Positions 36,050-44,478 of a stretch of DNA of 64,000 nucleotides are shown here, piece after piece. Numbering within the stretch: the stretch's first letter is position 1; every line of letters starts with the position of its first letter. The translations under genes were made by a program, and so were the position numbers. The notes under the pieces are model-generated. The model made no database searches and had not been told where the DNA came from. It saw only the letters and a list, made by a program, of their open reading frames with translations. Source of the DNA: Rhabdaerophilum calidifontis (GTDB lineage Bacteria > Pseudomonadota > Alphaproteobacteria > Rhizobiales > Beijerinckiaceae); assembly GCF_008641065.1 (NCBI RefSeq), contig NZ_VTRS01000004.1:182307-246306 (forward strand). Direction: 5' to 3'.

Positions 36050-37723
36050 TCAGGCGCGGCGCGCAAGATCCCGCAGGCTGCGCCGTTCCGGCGCCGGCTC
36101 CGGCGGCCGCGGCGGATCGGTCTGGCTCGGCGGATCGAGCACATCGGAGCGGACCGCCTGCGGCGGCGCGAAGGCGAGCCCATGCCCGAACTCCACGTTC
36201 AGGTCGAGCAACTCCGCAATCTCGCGCTCGTCCGTCACCTGGTCGGCGATGAAATTCACGCGGCGACGTGCGAGGAGCGCGACGAAATCCGTCGTCGCGA
36301 CATCAAGCAGCGTCTCGTTCTCCTGGGCCACGGCAAGGAAGCGGTTCGCGGGCATCCGGATCCAGCGCACGCCGCTCTGTTCCAGCCGCACCGGATCGAT
36401 ATCGAGATCCTCGACATCCCGCATCGCAAACGAAAACCCCATCTTGCCGAGCGTGCGCAACGCCTCATGCTCGAAGGCCACGGCCTTCTTGAAGAAGCGC
36501 TGCGGCAGGCAGAGCACGATGCGGCGCGGCGCGGCAGGCACATCGGCCACCAGCGCGTCGAGTTCGTCGAAGGCCGCCTCGCTCATCAGGAAGCGCTGCG
36601 AGATATCGGTGAACAGGAAGACGTCGCGCTCGCGCTGCTCGAAGACGCGCGCCAGGCGCACGGCCTGGATCATCAGCTTGCGGTCGAAGGTCAGCTGGTT
36701 GCCGACCGCCTCCACCGCCTGACGGATATCGGTATTCGGGATCGCGACATCGCTGCCATCCGGACGCAGCGAAACGTCATAGCCGCGGGTGCGCCGCTGC
36801 GGCAGCCCGACGACGCGCTGGAGGAAGAGATCGAACCGGTCCGCGGCGATCGCGGCGGCGACAAGCTGACGCACGGCCCGCGGCGGCTCGTTGGCCGCGG
36901 GCATGCGCGGCGCGAGCGGAACCTCGTGGACGGCGCGCGGCTCGGGCGCGGCCGGCGGCGCCTCGATCGGCTCGCGCGGCCGCTCGGGCTCCGGCATCGC
37001 GGGCATGCGCGGAGCGGGAGGGGGCATTCTCGCGGCGAATTCCGCCGAACCCTGGCTCGCCGGCCCTTGCCCCGCCTGGGGGCGATACGGCTCCGCCGGC
37101 GGGATCTGCGATGCATGCAGACCGGAATCGCGGAAGCCGGCACCGGCGGCCCGACCTGCGCCGCCAAGCTCCGGAAGTTCCGCCTCGCCTGCTGCCGCGG
37201 CGCCGAAGCCGGGGCGGGCGGGCGCGGAACGGGGCATTGCCGGCGCATGCGACGCCTTGCCCGCAGCCAGCCAGCCCGGCGTCGGCGCGGCCGCCCGCTG
37301 CGCGGCGCCCCGCGTCCGGTGCAGCTCCGCGATCTCCGCTTCCACAGCCTCGCTGCGGCGATCGAGTTCGGCAACACCGTCGGCGAGATCGCGCACCAGC
37401 GCGCTCAAGGTGGCGAAATCGGCCGGATGAACCGGCGTCTCTTCACCATTGCCCCCGGCATGCAGAAAGGTCTCGCGCAACTCCCGGGTATGACGCGCCA
37501 GCAGGCCGGCATGCTGGCGCGTGGCCTCCAGATGCTCGCGCAGCACATCAAGCTCACGCAAGATCGCCCCGCCGCGGAAATGCAGCAACAACCCGCCCCC
37601 CGCGAAGACGAAGGACATCCCCGCCACCGCGACCCAGAGCTGGTCGAACCGATGTGCCAGAACGGATAGCCCCGCCGCCAGCGCGGCGAGCATGCTTACC
37701 AGAAGAATTTGTCGAAAACGCAT
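36050..37723 (-). CDS. TipF-like membrane protein with degenerate EAL domain
   Basis: 557 residues. Two membrane helices (about 5-23 and 30-48), a predicted coiled coil (55-135), a Pro/Ala-rich linker (140-280) and an EAL-fold domain (285-540). The signature ExL reads YDVSL (315-319) and other metal ligands are not recognisable, so cyclic-di-GMP hydrolysis is unlikely. This architecture matches TipF, a c-di-GMP receptor that positions the flagellum in Caulobacter. ATG 37723 starts MRFRQILLV directly before the first helix. Location next to a CheY-like gene is suggestive. Confidence 0.75.
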   Translation of the reverse strand: MRFRQILLVSMLAALAAGLSVLAHRFDQLWVAVAGMSFVFAGGGLLLHFRGGAILRELDVLREHLEATRQHAGLLARHTRELRETFLHAGGNGEETPVHPADFATLSALVRDLADGVAELDRRSEAVEAEIAELHRTRGAAQRAAAPTPGWLAAGKASHAPAMPRSAPARPGFGAAAAGEAELPELGGAGRAAGAGFRDSGLHASQIPPAEPYRPQAGQGPASQGSAEFAARMPPPAPRMPAMPEPERPREPIEAPPAAPEPRAVHEVPLAPRMPAANEPPRAVRQLVAAAIAADRFDLFLQRVVGLPQRRTRGYDVSLRPDGSDVAIPNTDIRQAVEAVGNQLTFDRKLMIQAVRLARVFEQRERDVFLFTDISQRFLMSEAAFDELDALVADVPAAPRRIVLCLPQRFFKKAVAFEHEALRTLGKMGFSFAMRDVEDLDIDPVRLEQSGVRWIRMPANRFLAVAQENETLLDVATTDFVALLARRRVNFIADQVTDEREIAELLDLNVEFGHGLAFAPPQAVRSDVLDPPSQTDPPRPPEPAPERRSLRDLARRA

Positions 37724-37851
37724 TGTTTGCGCCGCCAGCCCAGCCCGAATCACCCGAAAAAGGCTACGCGCTCCGCCGGCACTTGGCGAGGCCCGGCCCG
37801 ACAACGAGCCTGTGGAAATCCTCCTGTTCAAGCTTGTTTCGCCTCCCTAGA

Positions 37852-37857
37852 TTGACA
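37852..37857 (+). promoter_or_regulatory. Possible -35 element (TTGACA) upstream of ridA
   Basis: A consensus TTGACA lies about 108 bases before the RidA-family start in the gap between divergent tipF-like and ridA genes. A matching -10 about 17 bases downstream is poor (TCGCAT/CATTCT), so only the -35 is noted. Confidence 0.25.
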
Positions 37858-37964
37858 TCGGGATGGCTGCCGAGTCGCATTCTGGGCGCGGGCGCCTTCC
37901 CTGGTTGCATCACCTGATCTCTGCGCGCATCGCGTGTTGCGCGCCTGCGGAGGCGAAGCCGGGC

Positions 37965-38420
37965 ATGCCGAAGACGATCAATCCACGTTCGATCGCGCCG
38001 TCAGCCTCGCGCTACGCCCATGGCATCGTCCATTCCGCCCGCGCCCGCCGCCTGGTGATTTCCGGGCAGGTCGGAATCGGTCTTGACGGCAAGCCAATGG
38101 ACGGGCTGCGCGCGCAATTCGAACAGGCCTGGGACAATATCGAGGCCATTCTCGCCGAGGCCGGAATGGCGATCACCGATCTCATCCGCATCAATGTCTA
38201 CACGACCGTGCCGGGCTCGGCGGGGCTGCACCGCTCGATCCGCGACCGACGGCTCGGCGGACACCTGACAACGGCGACCTATATCGAGGTCGCCGGCCTT
38301 GCGCATCCCGATTACCTCGTCGAAATCGAGGCCGAGGCCGTGTGCGAGGAGCCGGACCTGCCGTTCCTCGAACTCGACCAGGATATTCCGGGGGTCGATA
38401 TCCCCGGCGGCAATCTTTGA
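37965..38420 (+). CDS. RidA/YjgF-family protein
   Basis: A 151-residue single-domain protein of the Rid superfamily. ISGQVGIGLDGKPMDGL, IRINVYTT and the C-terminal IEAEAVCEE are recognisable. Archetypal RidA hydrolyses reactive enamine/imine intermediates from PLP enzymes; the Arg that binds substrate is not certain in this sequence, so it may be a sibling Rid group. GGAGG lies upstream of ATG 37965. A PLP aminotransferase is encoded 0.4 kb downstream. Confidence 0.85.
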   Translation: MPKTINPRSIAPSASRYAHGIVHSARARRLVISGQVGIGLDGKPMDGLRAQFEQAWDNIEAILAEAGMAITDLIRINVYTTVPGSAGLHRSIRDRRLGGHLTTATYIEVAGLAHPDYLVEIEAEAVCEEPDLPFLELDQDIPGVDIPGGNL

Positions 38421-38495
38421 GCCGCGCGTCGCCGGCGTTGCGCGCGCAGTGCGGCTCCCCATCTTCCGAAGACGTCCTACCCAAGGAGCATCGCC

Positions 38496-38717
38496 ATGAG
38501 CGAGACGATCGAGATCAAAGTCGACGGCATGGGCTGCCAGAGCTGCGTCGCTGCGGTGGAAAGGGCGGTGAAGGGTGCCGCGCCGGCGGCCGAGGTCGCG
38601 ATCGATCTCGCCTCCGGCCAGGTGCGCATCGCCCATGCCGGCGCCGCGCGCGAGACCCTGATCCGCGCCATCGAGGCGGCCGGCTACGACGTGGTTTCTC
38701 CGGCCCCCGCCCGCTGA
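38496..38717 (+). CDS. Heavy-metal-associated (HMA) domain protein, copper-chaperone-like
   Basis: A 73-residue ferredoxin-like HMA domain with metal motif GMGCQSC (Cys14 and Cys17) after an IEIKVDGM strand and ending in AIEAAGYDV. CopZ/Atx1-type proteins carry Cu(I) to P-type ATPases; no such ATPase gene is nearby. AAGGAG precedes the ATG by nine bases. Confidence 0.9.
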   Translation: MSETIEIKVDGMGCQSCVAAVERAVKGAAPAAEVAIDLASGQVRIAHAGAARETLIRAIEAAGYDVVSPAPAR

Positions 38718-38808
38718 TTCCACCAAGATTGCGCGGTTTTTGGGGGTTGTTTCCCGGCGGAGCGGGCGTATCGTTGCAATTCCACGCGCTCAGCCTTGGG
38801 AGAGCTTC

Positions 38809-40161
38809 ATGGCGAAATCCGGCGCCCTGCCCCTGACGACCCTCAGCCAGCCGAACGATCTCGAAGCCTTCTGGATGCCGTTCACGGCGGAGCGGGCGTT
38901 CAAGAAGGCGCCGCGCATCGTCACGCGCGCCAAGGACATGCATTACTACACCCAGGACGGCCGGGCGATCCTCGATACCACCGCCGGGCTCTGGTGCTGC
39001 AATGCCGGCCATAACCGCGACCCGATCGTCGAGGCGATCAAGGCGCAGGCCGACACGCTCGATTATTCGCCGCCCTTCCAGTTCGCGCATCCGCTCGGCT
39101 TCCAGCTCGCCTCCCGGCTCGCGGCCATGGCGCCCGGCGATCTCGACCATGTCTTCTTTGTCAATTCCGGTTCGGAAGCGGTTGATACCGCGCTGAAGAT
39201 GGCGCTCGGCTATTGGCATGCGAAGGGCGAATCGAATCGCTGCCGCTTCATCGGGCGCGAGCGGGGCTATCACGGCATCGGCTTCGGCGGCATCTCGGTC
39301 GGCGGCATGCTGGCCAATCGCAAGGCCTTCGCGACGCAGCTCCTGCCGCATATCGATCATCTGCCGCATACCTATAACCGCGCCGAGCAGGCCTTCACCA
39401 AGGGCGAGCCGGAATGGGGCGGGCATCTCGCCGACGAGCTGGAGCGGATCGTCGCGCTGCACGACGCCTCGACCATCGCGGCGGTGATCGTCGAACCGAT
39501 GGCGGGCTCGACCGGCGTATTGCCGGCGCCGAAGGGCTATCTCAAGCGCCTGCGCGAGATCTGCGACAAATACGGCATCCTGCTCATCTTCGACGAGGTG
39601 ATCTGTGGCTTCGGCCGGCTCGGCGCCGCCTTCGCGGCCGAGCGCTACGGCGTGGTGCCGGACATGATCACCTTCGCCAAGGGCGTGACCTCCGGCACGG
39701 TGCCGATGGGCGGCGTGATCGCCCGCCGGCATATCCACGACGCCTATATGAAGGGCCCGGAGCATATGGTGGAGTTCTTCCACGGCTACACCTATTCGGC
39801 GCATCCGCTGGCCTGTGCGGCGGCGATGGCCTCGCTCGATGTCTATCGCGACGAAGACCTCTTCGCCCGTGCCCGGCGGCTCGAACCGGTCTGGGCCGAT
39901 GCGATCTTCACGCTCAAGGGCCTGCCGAACGTGCTCGACATCCGCACGGTGGGGCTCACGGCGGCGATCGACCTCGCCTCGATCCCCGATGCCTTCGGCA
40001 AGCGCGCCTTCACCGCGATGCATCGCGGTTTCGAGGATTACGGCTTCATGGTCCGCAATACCGGCGAGACGCTGGCGCTCACGCCGCCGCTGGTGATCTC
40101 GGAGGCTGAAATCGACGAGACCGTCGACAAGCTCGGGCGGCTGATCCGCGCCATCGCGTAA
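38809..40161 (+). CDS. Class-III aminotransferase (omega-amino acid:pyruvate type)
   Basis: A 450-residue PLP enzyme. It has FWMPFTAERAFK at the N-terminus, FVNSGSEAVDTALKMA, RGYHGIGFGG, LIFDEVICGFGRLG and the PLP Lys in TFAKGVTSG. It resembles beta-alanine/omega-amino acid:pyruvate transaminases, which move amino groups from terminal amines to pyruvate. Exact amine donor is not readable. ATG 38809 follows GGGAGAG; the earlier ATG 38740 adds non-conserved residues. A phosphonatase-cap-like gene follows. Confidence 0.9.
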   Translation: MAKSGALPLTTLSQPNDLEAFWMPFTAERAFKKAPRIVTRAKDMHYYTQDGRAILDTTAGLWCCNAGHNRDPIVEAIKAQADTLDYSPPFQFAHPLGFQLASRLAAMAPGDLDHVFFVNSGSEAVDTALKMALGYWHAKGESNRCRFIGRERGYHGIGFGGISVGGMLANRKAFATQLLPHIDHLPHTYNRAEQAFTKGEPEWGGHLADELERIVALHDASTIAAVIVEPMAGSTGVLPAPKGYLKRLREICDKYGILLIFDEVICGFGRLGAAFAAERYGVVPDMITFAKGVTSGTVPMGGVIARRHIHDAYMKGPEHMVEFFHGYTYSAHPLACAAAMASLDVYRDEDLFARARRLEPVWADAIFTLKGLPNVLDIRTVGLTAAIDLASIPDAFGKRAFTAMHRGFEDYGFMVRNTGETLALTPPLVISEAEIDETVDKLGRLIRAIA

Positions 40162-40257
40162 CTTTGGCTTGACGCGGGCGGGTTTGCCGCGGATCAAGGC
40201 AAGGTGCCGCGTGATCCCGCATGGTTCGCGCGCCTGCCACGACGAGGAGTCGCCGTG

Positions 40258-40497
40258 ATGTCCGATGCCCGCATGCTCGCCGCCCTCTTCGCTCGTTTCG
40301 GCGTCGCGCTTTCCGAGGCGGAACTCGCGGTGGAGGCGGGCCGTCCGCCGCGCGAGGCGATCACGATGCTGCTGGCGAACCGCGAGATCGCCGCGCGCTT
40401 TGACGCCGCGCATGGCCGCCCGCCCGACGAGAACGATATCGACGAGCTGCTCGACATCTACCTGACGCTCAAGGCACGCGAGACCGGCGAGGCATGA
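40258..40497 (+). CDS. Small protein resembling a stand-alone phosphonatase cap domain
   Basis: 79 residues, all helical in appearance. The pattern FARFGVALSEAE, then IAARFDAAHGRPPDENDIDEL, then LTLKA lines up with the helical cap of phosphonoacetaldehyde hydrolase (PhnX; about residues 30-95), where the equivalents are FRQAFDVEITLAEA, ARWQAKFGR and ADIDAIYAAFMPLQ. The catalytic HAD core with its nucleophile Asp is absent on both sides. GAGGAG eight bases before ATG 40258 and intact frame argue for an expressed protein. It could be a domesticated fragment or a decayed gene. Match made by eye. Confidence 0.6.
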   Translation: MSDARMLAALFARFGVALSEAELAVEAGRPPREAITMLLANREIAARFDAAHGRPPDENDIDELLDIYLTLKARETGEA

Positions 40498-40536
40498 CGG
40501 GGTGACAATCCCCGCCCCGCGCGCTAGACGCGCGGC

Positions 40537-42099
40537 ATGAGCGAAAACGCCCCGAAGCCCGAGACCGCCCCAAAACCCGAGACCTCGGCCGCCCGCGCCG
40601 AGGCCCGCAAGCCGCGCGGGTTGCAGGACCGCAATGCCGCCGATATCGCCGCCACCGAGGCGATGATGGCGAAAATCCGCGCGGTCTATCACCGCTACGG
40701 CTTCGAGGCGGTGGAGACGCCGTTCCTCGAATATACCGATGCGCTCGGCAAGTTCCTGCCCGATCAGGACCGGCCCAATGCCGGCGTCTTCTCGCTCCGC
40801 GACGACGACGAGCAATGGATGTCCTTGCGCTACGATCTCACCGCGCCGCTTGCCCGATATGTCGCGGAGAACTGGCAGAACCTGCCGAAACCCTATCGCA
40901 GCTATCGCGCCGGCTGGGTGTTCCGCAACGAGAAGCCGGGGCCGGGCCGCTTCCGCCAGTTCATGCAGTTCGATGCCGATACGGTGGGGGCATCATCCGT
41001 CGCTGCCGATGCCGAGATCTGCATGATGGCCGCGGATACGCTGGAGGCGCTCGGCATTCCGCGCGGGCAATATGTCATCAAGGTCAACAACCGGAAGATC
41101 CTTGATGGCGTTCTCGATGCCTTGGGGCTGGACAGGGAGCGGGACCAGACGCGTCGACTGACGGTCCTCCGGTCGATGGACAAGGCCGACAAATTGCCCC
41201 CGGATCAAATCAAGCTGCTGCTGACCTCTGGCCGAAAGGACGAGAGCGGAGATTTCACCGCCGGCGCCGGCCTGTCGGACCACGAGGCGGATTTCGTTCT
41301 CGGCCTCCTCGCCGCGCAGGACATGGCGTCCCTCATTCCGCTGATGAGCCAGTTCACCGCAGCCAGGCACAGCCCCCCCGACCTGCATGCTGGCGTGGTT
41401 CCCCGCGTTTACTTCGATGCAATCGACGAGATGCGGACGCAATTCGAACCGCTTGTTCGCGCTGCCGGCTACGGCCCGGACCGCATCCGCATCGACCCAT
41501 CCGTCGTCCGTGGGCTCGAATATTACACCGGCCCGGTTTTCGAAGCCGAATTGCTGTTCGAGGTGAAGGACGAGGATGGCCGCCCCATCCGCTTCGGCTC
41601 GGTGGGGGGCGGCGGGCGTTATGACGGGCTCGTCTCGCGGTTTCTCGACGAGAAAGTGCCGGCAACCGGCTTTTCGATCGGCGTCTCGCGGCTGCTCGCC
41701 GCGCTTCAGGCGCTCGGCAAGGTTTCAACCAGGCCCGAACCCGGCCCGGTGATCGTGCTGGCGATGGACCGCACGCCAGAGGCCATGGCGAGCACCCAGA
41801 AAATCGTCGCGGACCTGCGCGGCAACGATATCCGCGCCGAACTCTATCTCGGCGATTCCGGCATGAAGGCGCAGCTCAAATACGCCGACCGGCGCAATTC
41901 GGCGGTCGCCATCATCCAGGGCTCGAACGAGCGCGCGGCGGGGACGGCGCAGGTGAAGGACCTGATCCTCGGCGCGACCCTCTCCGGCATCAAGGACCGC
42001 GCCGAATACCTCTCGAAACAGGCCGAGGCGCAGGTCACCGTGCCGGTTTCCGGCGTGGTCGAGGCGGTGCGGAACATTCTGGCGCGGCATGGACGCTAA
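40537..42099 (+). CDS. hisS: HisS, histidyl-tRNA synthetase (alphaproteobacterial type)
   Basis: A 520-residue class II synthetase. Motif 2 region is [29 protein letters not shown], the histidine A motif reads [17 protein letters not shown], and motif 3 is [10 protein letters not shown]. The [14 protein letters not shown] form is that of the divergent alphaproteobacterial HisRS, which charges tRNA-His lacking G-1. The first 25 residues are a Pro/Lys/Thr-rich lead. A middle stretch (41095-41470) shows unusual codons. hisZ follows. Confidence 0.95.
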   Translation: MSENAPKPETAPKPETSAARAEARKPRGLQDRNAADIAATEAMMAKIRAVYHRYGFEAVETPFLEYTDALGKFLPDQDRPNAGVFSLRDDDEQWMSLRYDLTAPLARYVAENWQNLPKPYRSYRAGWVFRNEKPGPGRFRQFMQFDADTVGASSVAADAEICMMAADTLEALGIPRGQYVIKVNNRKILDGVLDALGLDRERDQTRRLTVLRSMDKADKLPPDQIKLLLTSGRKDESGDFTAGAGLSDHEADFVLGLLAAQDMASLIPLMSQFTAARHSPPDLHAGVVPRVYFDAIDEMRTQFEPLVRAAGYGPDRIRIDPSVVRGLEYYTGPVFEAELLFEVKDEDGRPIRFGSVGGGGRYDGLVSRFLDEKVPATGFSIGVSRLLAALQALGKVSTRPEPGPVIVLAMDRTPEAMASTQKIVADLRGNDIRAELYLGDSGMKAQLKYADRRNSAVAIIQGSNERAAGTAQVKDLILGATLSGIKDRAEYLSKQAEAQVTVPVSGVVEAVRNILARHGR

Positions 42100-42207
42100 C
42101 CCAAACCATTAAGCGCGGCGGCGCTTTCCGCTCGCGCGGGGGGCCTCGCGATGCTATGCGCTGCCCCATTCCCCGTTGCCGCCATGCGGCGACCAGGAGG
42201 CGAGCTG

Positions 42208-43374
42208 ATGAGCGACATGCGAAGCAAGGCTGCCGGAGCGGCGCGGATGCCGGCATTGCTGCCGGAGGGCGAGGTTGCGCGGCTTGTCGCGCGGCTCGGA
42301 CGCGCAGGGTTCCAGCCAGCCGAGATCGGCGTGCTGCACCCGGTCGAGCCGTTCCTCGAACTCTCGGGCGAGGAAATCCGGCGGCGGCTGTTCGTCACTG
42401 CGGACGAGGCCGGCGACGAACTCTGCCTCAGGCCGGAATTCACCATTCCCGCCGCACTCGCCTATCTCAAGGGCGGCGTGATCGGTCGGCGGGTCGAGCA
42501 GGTCTTCGCAGGGCCGGTCTTCCGCCACAGGCCGGGCGAAACCGGCGAGTTTCTCCAGATCAGCCTCGAATCGATCGGCCGGACGGATCGCGAGGCCGCC
42601 GATGCCGACATCCTCGCCGAGACATTCCTCGCCGTCAGCGAGGCGGTGGAGGGAGGCGATCTTGCGGTGACCATCGGGGATCTCGGGCTGTTCGCGGCGC
42701 TGATCGGCGCGATGAGCCTCGATGCCGCCACGGCGCGCAAACTGGTGCTGGCGCTCGGCGAGGGGCGGCTCGCGGCTTTGCTCGATCCCGGTCGCCTTGC
42801 CGAGCGGAAGGCCGAGCCGCGCGGGCTCGCGCGCTATCCCGGCGTGCTGGATGCGCTCAAGGGCGCCGATCCGGACGAGGCGCGCGCCTTCGTGAAGGAT
42901 CTCCTGTCGATCGCCGGGATTTCCGCCACCGGCGGCCGCTCGGCGGAGGATATCGCGCGGCGCTTTCTCGATCGCGCGCGGGAGGAAGCGCAGGCGCTCG
43001 GCGCCGAGCAGGCCGAAATCCTGCGCCGCTTCCTCGCCATCGAGGGCGAGCCGGATGAGGTCGCGCAACGCCTGCGCGCGCTCGCCGCCGAGACGGGGCT
43101 CGATCTCGGCACGGCGCTCGACCGGTTCGATCTGCGCACCGGCTTTCTCGAGGCGCGCGGGCTGCCGCTCGCGCGGATCCAGGCCGGCGCCGGGTTCTCG
43201 CGCAGCATGGATTATTATTCCGGCTTCGTCTTCGACATCCGCCGCGCGGGCGCGGAGCGGCCGATCGCCTCGGGTGGGCGCTATGACCGGCTGTTCGAGC
43301 GGCTGGGGCATAATGTGCCGGCGATCGGGGCCGCAATTTGGGTCGACCGGCTCGCCGGGGAGATCGGGGCATGA
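42208..43374 (+). CDS. hisZ: HisZ, regulatory subunit of ATP phosphoribosyltransferase
   Basis: A 388-residue HisRS-like paralogue. It keeps [22 protein letters not shown] and [13 protein letters not shown] and a C-terminal [14 protein letters not shown] with ASGGRYDRL, but lacks tRNA-charging motifs. With the short HisG it makes the HisZG complex that starts histidine synthesis and responds to histidine. CAGGAGG precedes ATG 42208. The stop overlaps hisG. Confidence 0.94.
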   Translation: MSDMRSKAAGAARMPALLPEGEVARLVARLGRAGFQPAEIGVLHPVEPFLELSGEEIRRRLFVTADEAGDELCLRPEFTIPAALAYLKGGVIGRRVEQVFAGPVFRHRPGETGEFLQISLESIGRTDREAADADILAETFLAVSEAVEGGDLAVTIGDLGLFAALIGAMSLDAATARKLVLALGEGRLAALLDPGRLAERKAEPRGLARYPGVLDALKGADPDEARAFVKDLLSIAGISATGGRSAEDIARRFLDRAREEAQALGAEQAEILRRFLAIEGEPDEVAQRLRALAAETGLDLGTALDRFDLRTGFLEARGLPLARIQAGAGFSRSMDYYSGFVFDIRRAGAERPIASGGRYDRLFERLGHNVPAIGAAIWVDRLAGEIGA

Positions 43375-44372
43375 GCGGGCCGGTGCTGACGATCGGGCTG
43401 CCCTCCAAGGGCCGCCTGCAGGAAAACGCCTTCGCCTTCTTCGCCCGCGCCGGGCTGCCCATCGTGCAGCCGCGCGGCGCGCGCGATTACCGGGGCAGCG
43501 TGACGGGCATGCCGGGCGTGGAGATCGCCTTCCTCTCGGCCTCCGAGATCGCCGGGGAACTGGCGCGCGGCGGCGTGCATTTCGGCGTGACGGGGGCCGA
43601 CCTGCTGCATGAATCGCTCGCCGAGCCGGAAACAAGGGTCGAGATGCTCGCCCCGCTCGGCTTCGGCCACGCCAATGTCGTGGTCGCGGTGCCCGAGGCG
43701 TGGATCGATGTCCATGCCATGGCCGATATCGAGGAGGTCGCGGCCGATTTCCGCCAGCGTCAGGCGCGGCGGCTGCGCGTGGCGACCAAATACGTCAACC
43801 TGACGCGGCGCTTCTTCAAGGCGCATGGCATCTCGGATTACCGCATCGTCGAAAGCCTCGGCGCCACCGAGGGCGCGCCGGCGGCCGGAACGGCGGATAT
43901 CATCGTCGACATCACGACGACGGGCACGACACTCGCCGCCAATGCGCTGAAGGTGCTGGCGGATGGCACGATGCTGAAATCGGAGGCGCATCTCGTCGCC
44001 TCTCTCGCCGCGCCCTGGTCCGCTCCGGCGCGGGAACTCGCCCGGCAGGTGCTGGCGCGCATCCATGCCGAGGAGGAGGCGCGGACGAAGCGCGAATTGC
44101 GCGCGCGGCTCGCCGCGCCGCCCGATGCCGCGCTCGAAGCCGCACTCGAAGCCGAAGGCGCGGAGATCCTCGGGCGCGAGGCCGGCATGCTGAGCCTGCT
44201 CGTGGCGCGGGAGCGCGTCGCAGTGCTGGCAGACCGGCTGGTCGCCCACGGCGCCCGGCGCGTGCTCGTCGTGGCGCCGGATTACGCCTTCTCGGCCGAT
44301 GCCCCGCTGCACGACCGACTGGTCGCGGCGCTGGAAAGCCGGGGCGCGGCACTGCTGGCGCGTTCGGCCTGA
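43371..44372 (+). CDS. hisG: HisG, ATP phosphoribosyltransferase catalytic subunit
   Basis: A 333-residue protein: [14 protein letters not shown]-terminus, [24 protein letters not shown] and the PRPP loop [18 protein letters not shown]. The catalytic part ends near residue 225; a further 105 residues (Ala/Glu-rich, from [14 protein letters not shown]) extend it, as in Bradyrhizobium-type HisG, and are not the long-form HisG regulatory domain. It is coupled to hisZ by ATGA overlap. A hairpin follows. Confidence 0.94.
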   Translation: MSGPVLTIGLPSKGRLQENAFAFFARAGLPIVQPRGARDYRGSVTGMPGVEIAFLSASEIAGELARGGVHFGVTGADLLHESLAEPETRVEMLAPLGFGHANVVVAVPEAWIDVHAMADIEEVAADFRQRQARRLRVATKYVNLTRRFFKAHGISDYRIVESLGATEGAPAAGTADIIVDITTTGTTLAANALKVLADGTMLKSEAHLVASLAAPWSAPARELARQVLARIHAEEEARTKRELRARLAAPPDAALEAALEAEGAEILGREAGMLSLLVARERVAVLADRLVAHGARRVLVVAPDYAFSADAPLHDRLVAALESRGAALLARSA

Positions 44373-44389
44373 CGAGGCATTCGCACGAA

Positions 44390-44411
44390 CAAGCCGCCCG
44401 AAGGCGGCTTG
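44390..44411. terminator. Hairpin between convergent hisG and the ABC transporter gene
   Basis: CAAGCCGCC, loop CGAA, GGCGGCTTG: nine perfect base pairs with a stable tetraloop, 17 bases after the hisG stop. T-runs are weak on both strands. It is well placed to end hisS-hisZ-hisG transcription. Confidence 0.65.
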
Positions 44412-44478
44412 CCGGAGAGAGCCGAAAGGGGGGGGAATCGGCACCTCCCTTCGTCTACGCAAGCCCGGCCGGGATGGA

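Noticed and set aside
40162..40257. Missing HAD catalytic core upstream of the cap-like gene
   Set aside because: Translation of the gap shows no DxD motif or HAD strand; only a short non-conserved extension in frame.
44428..44435. Run of eight G as a phase-variation tract
   Set aside because: It lies in the untranslated gap between convergent hisG and the ABC gene, not in a coding or promoter position.
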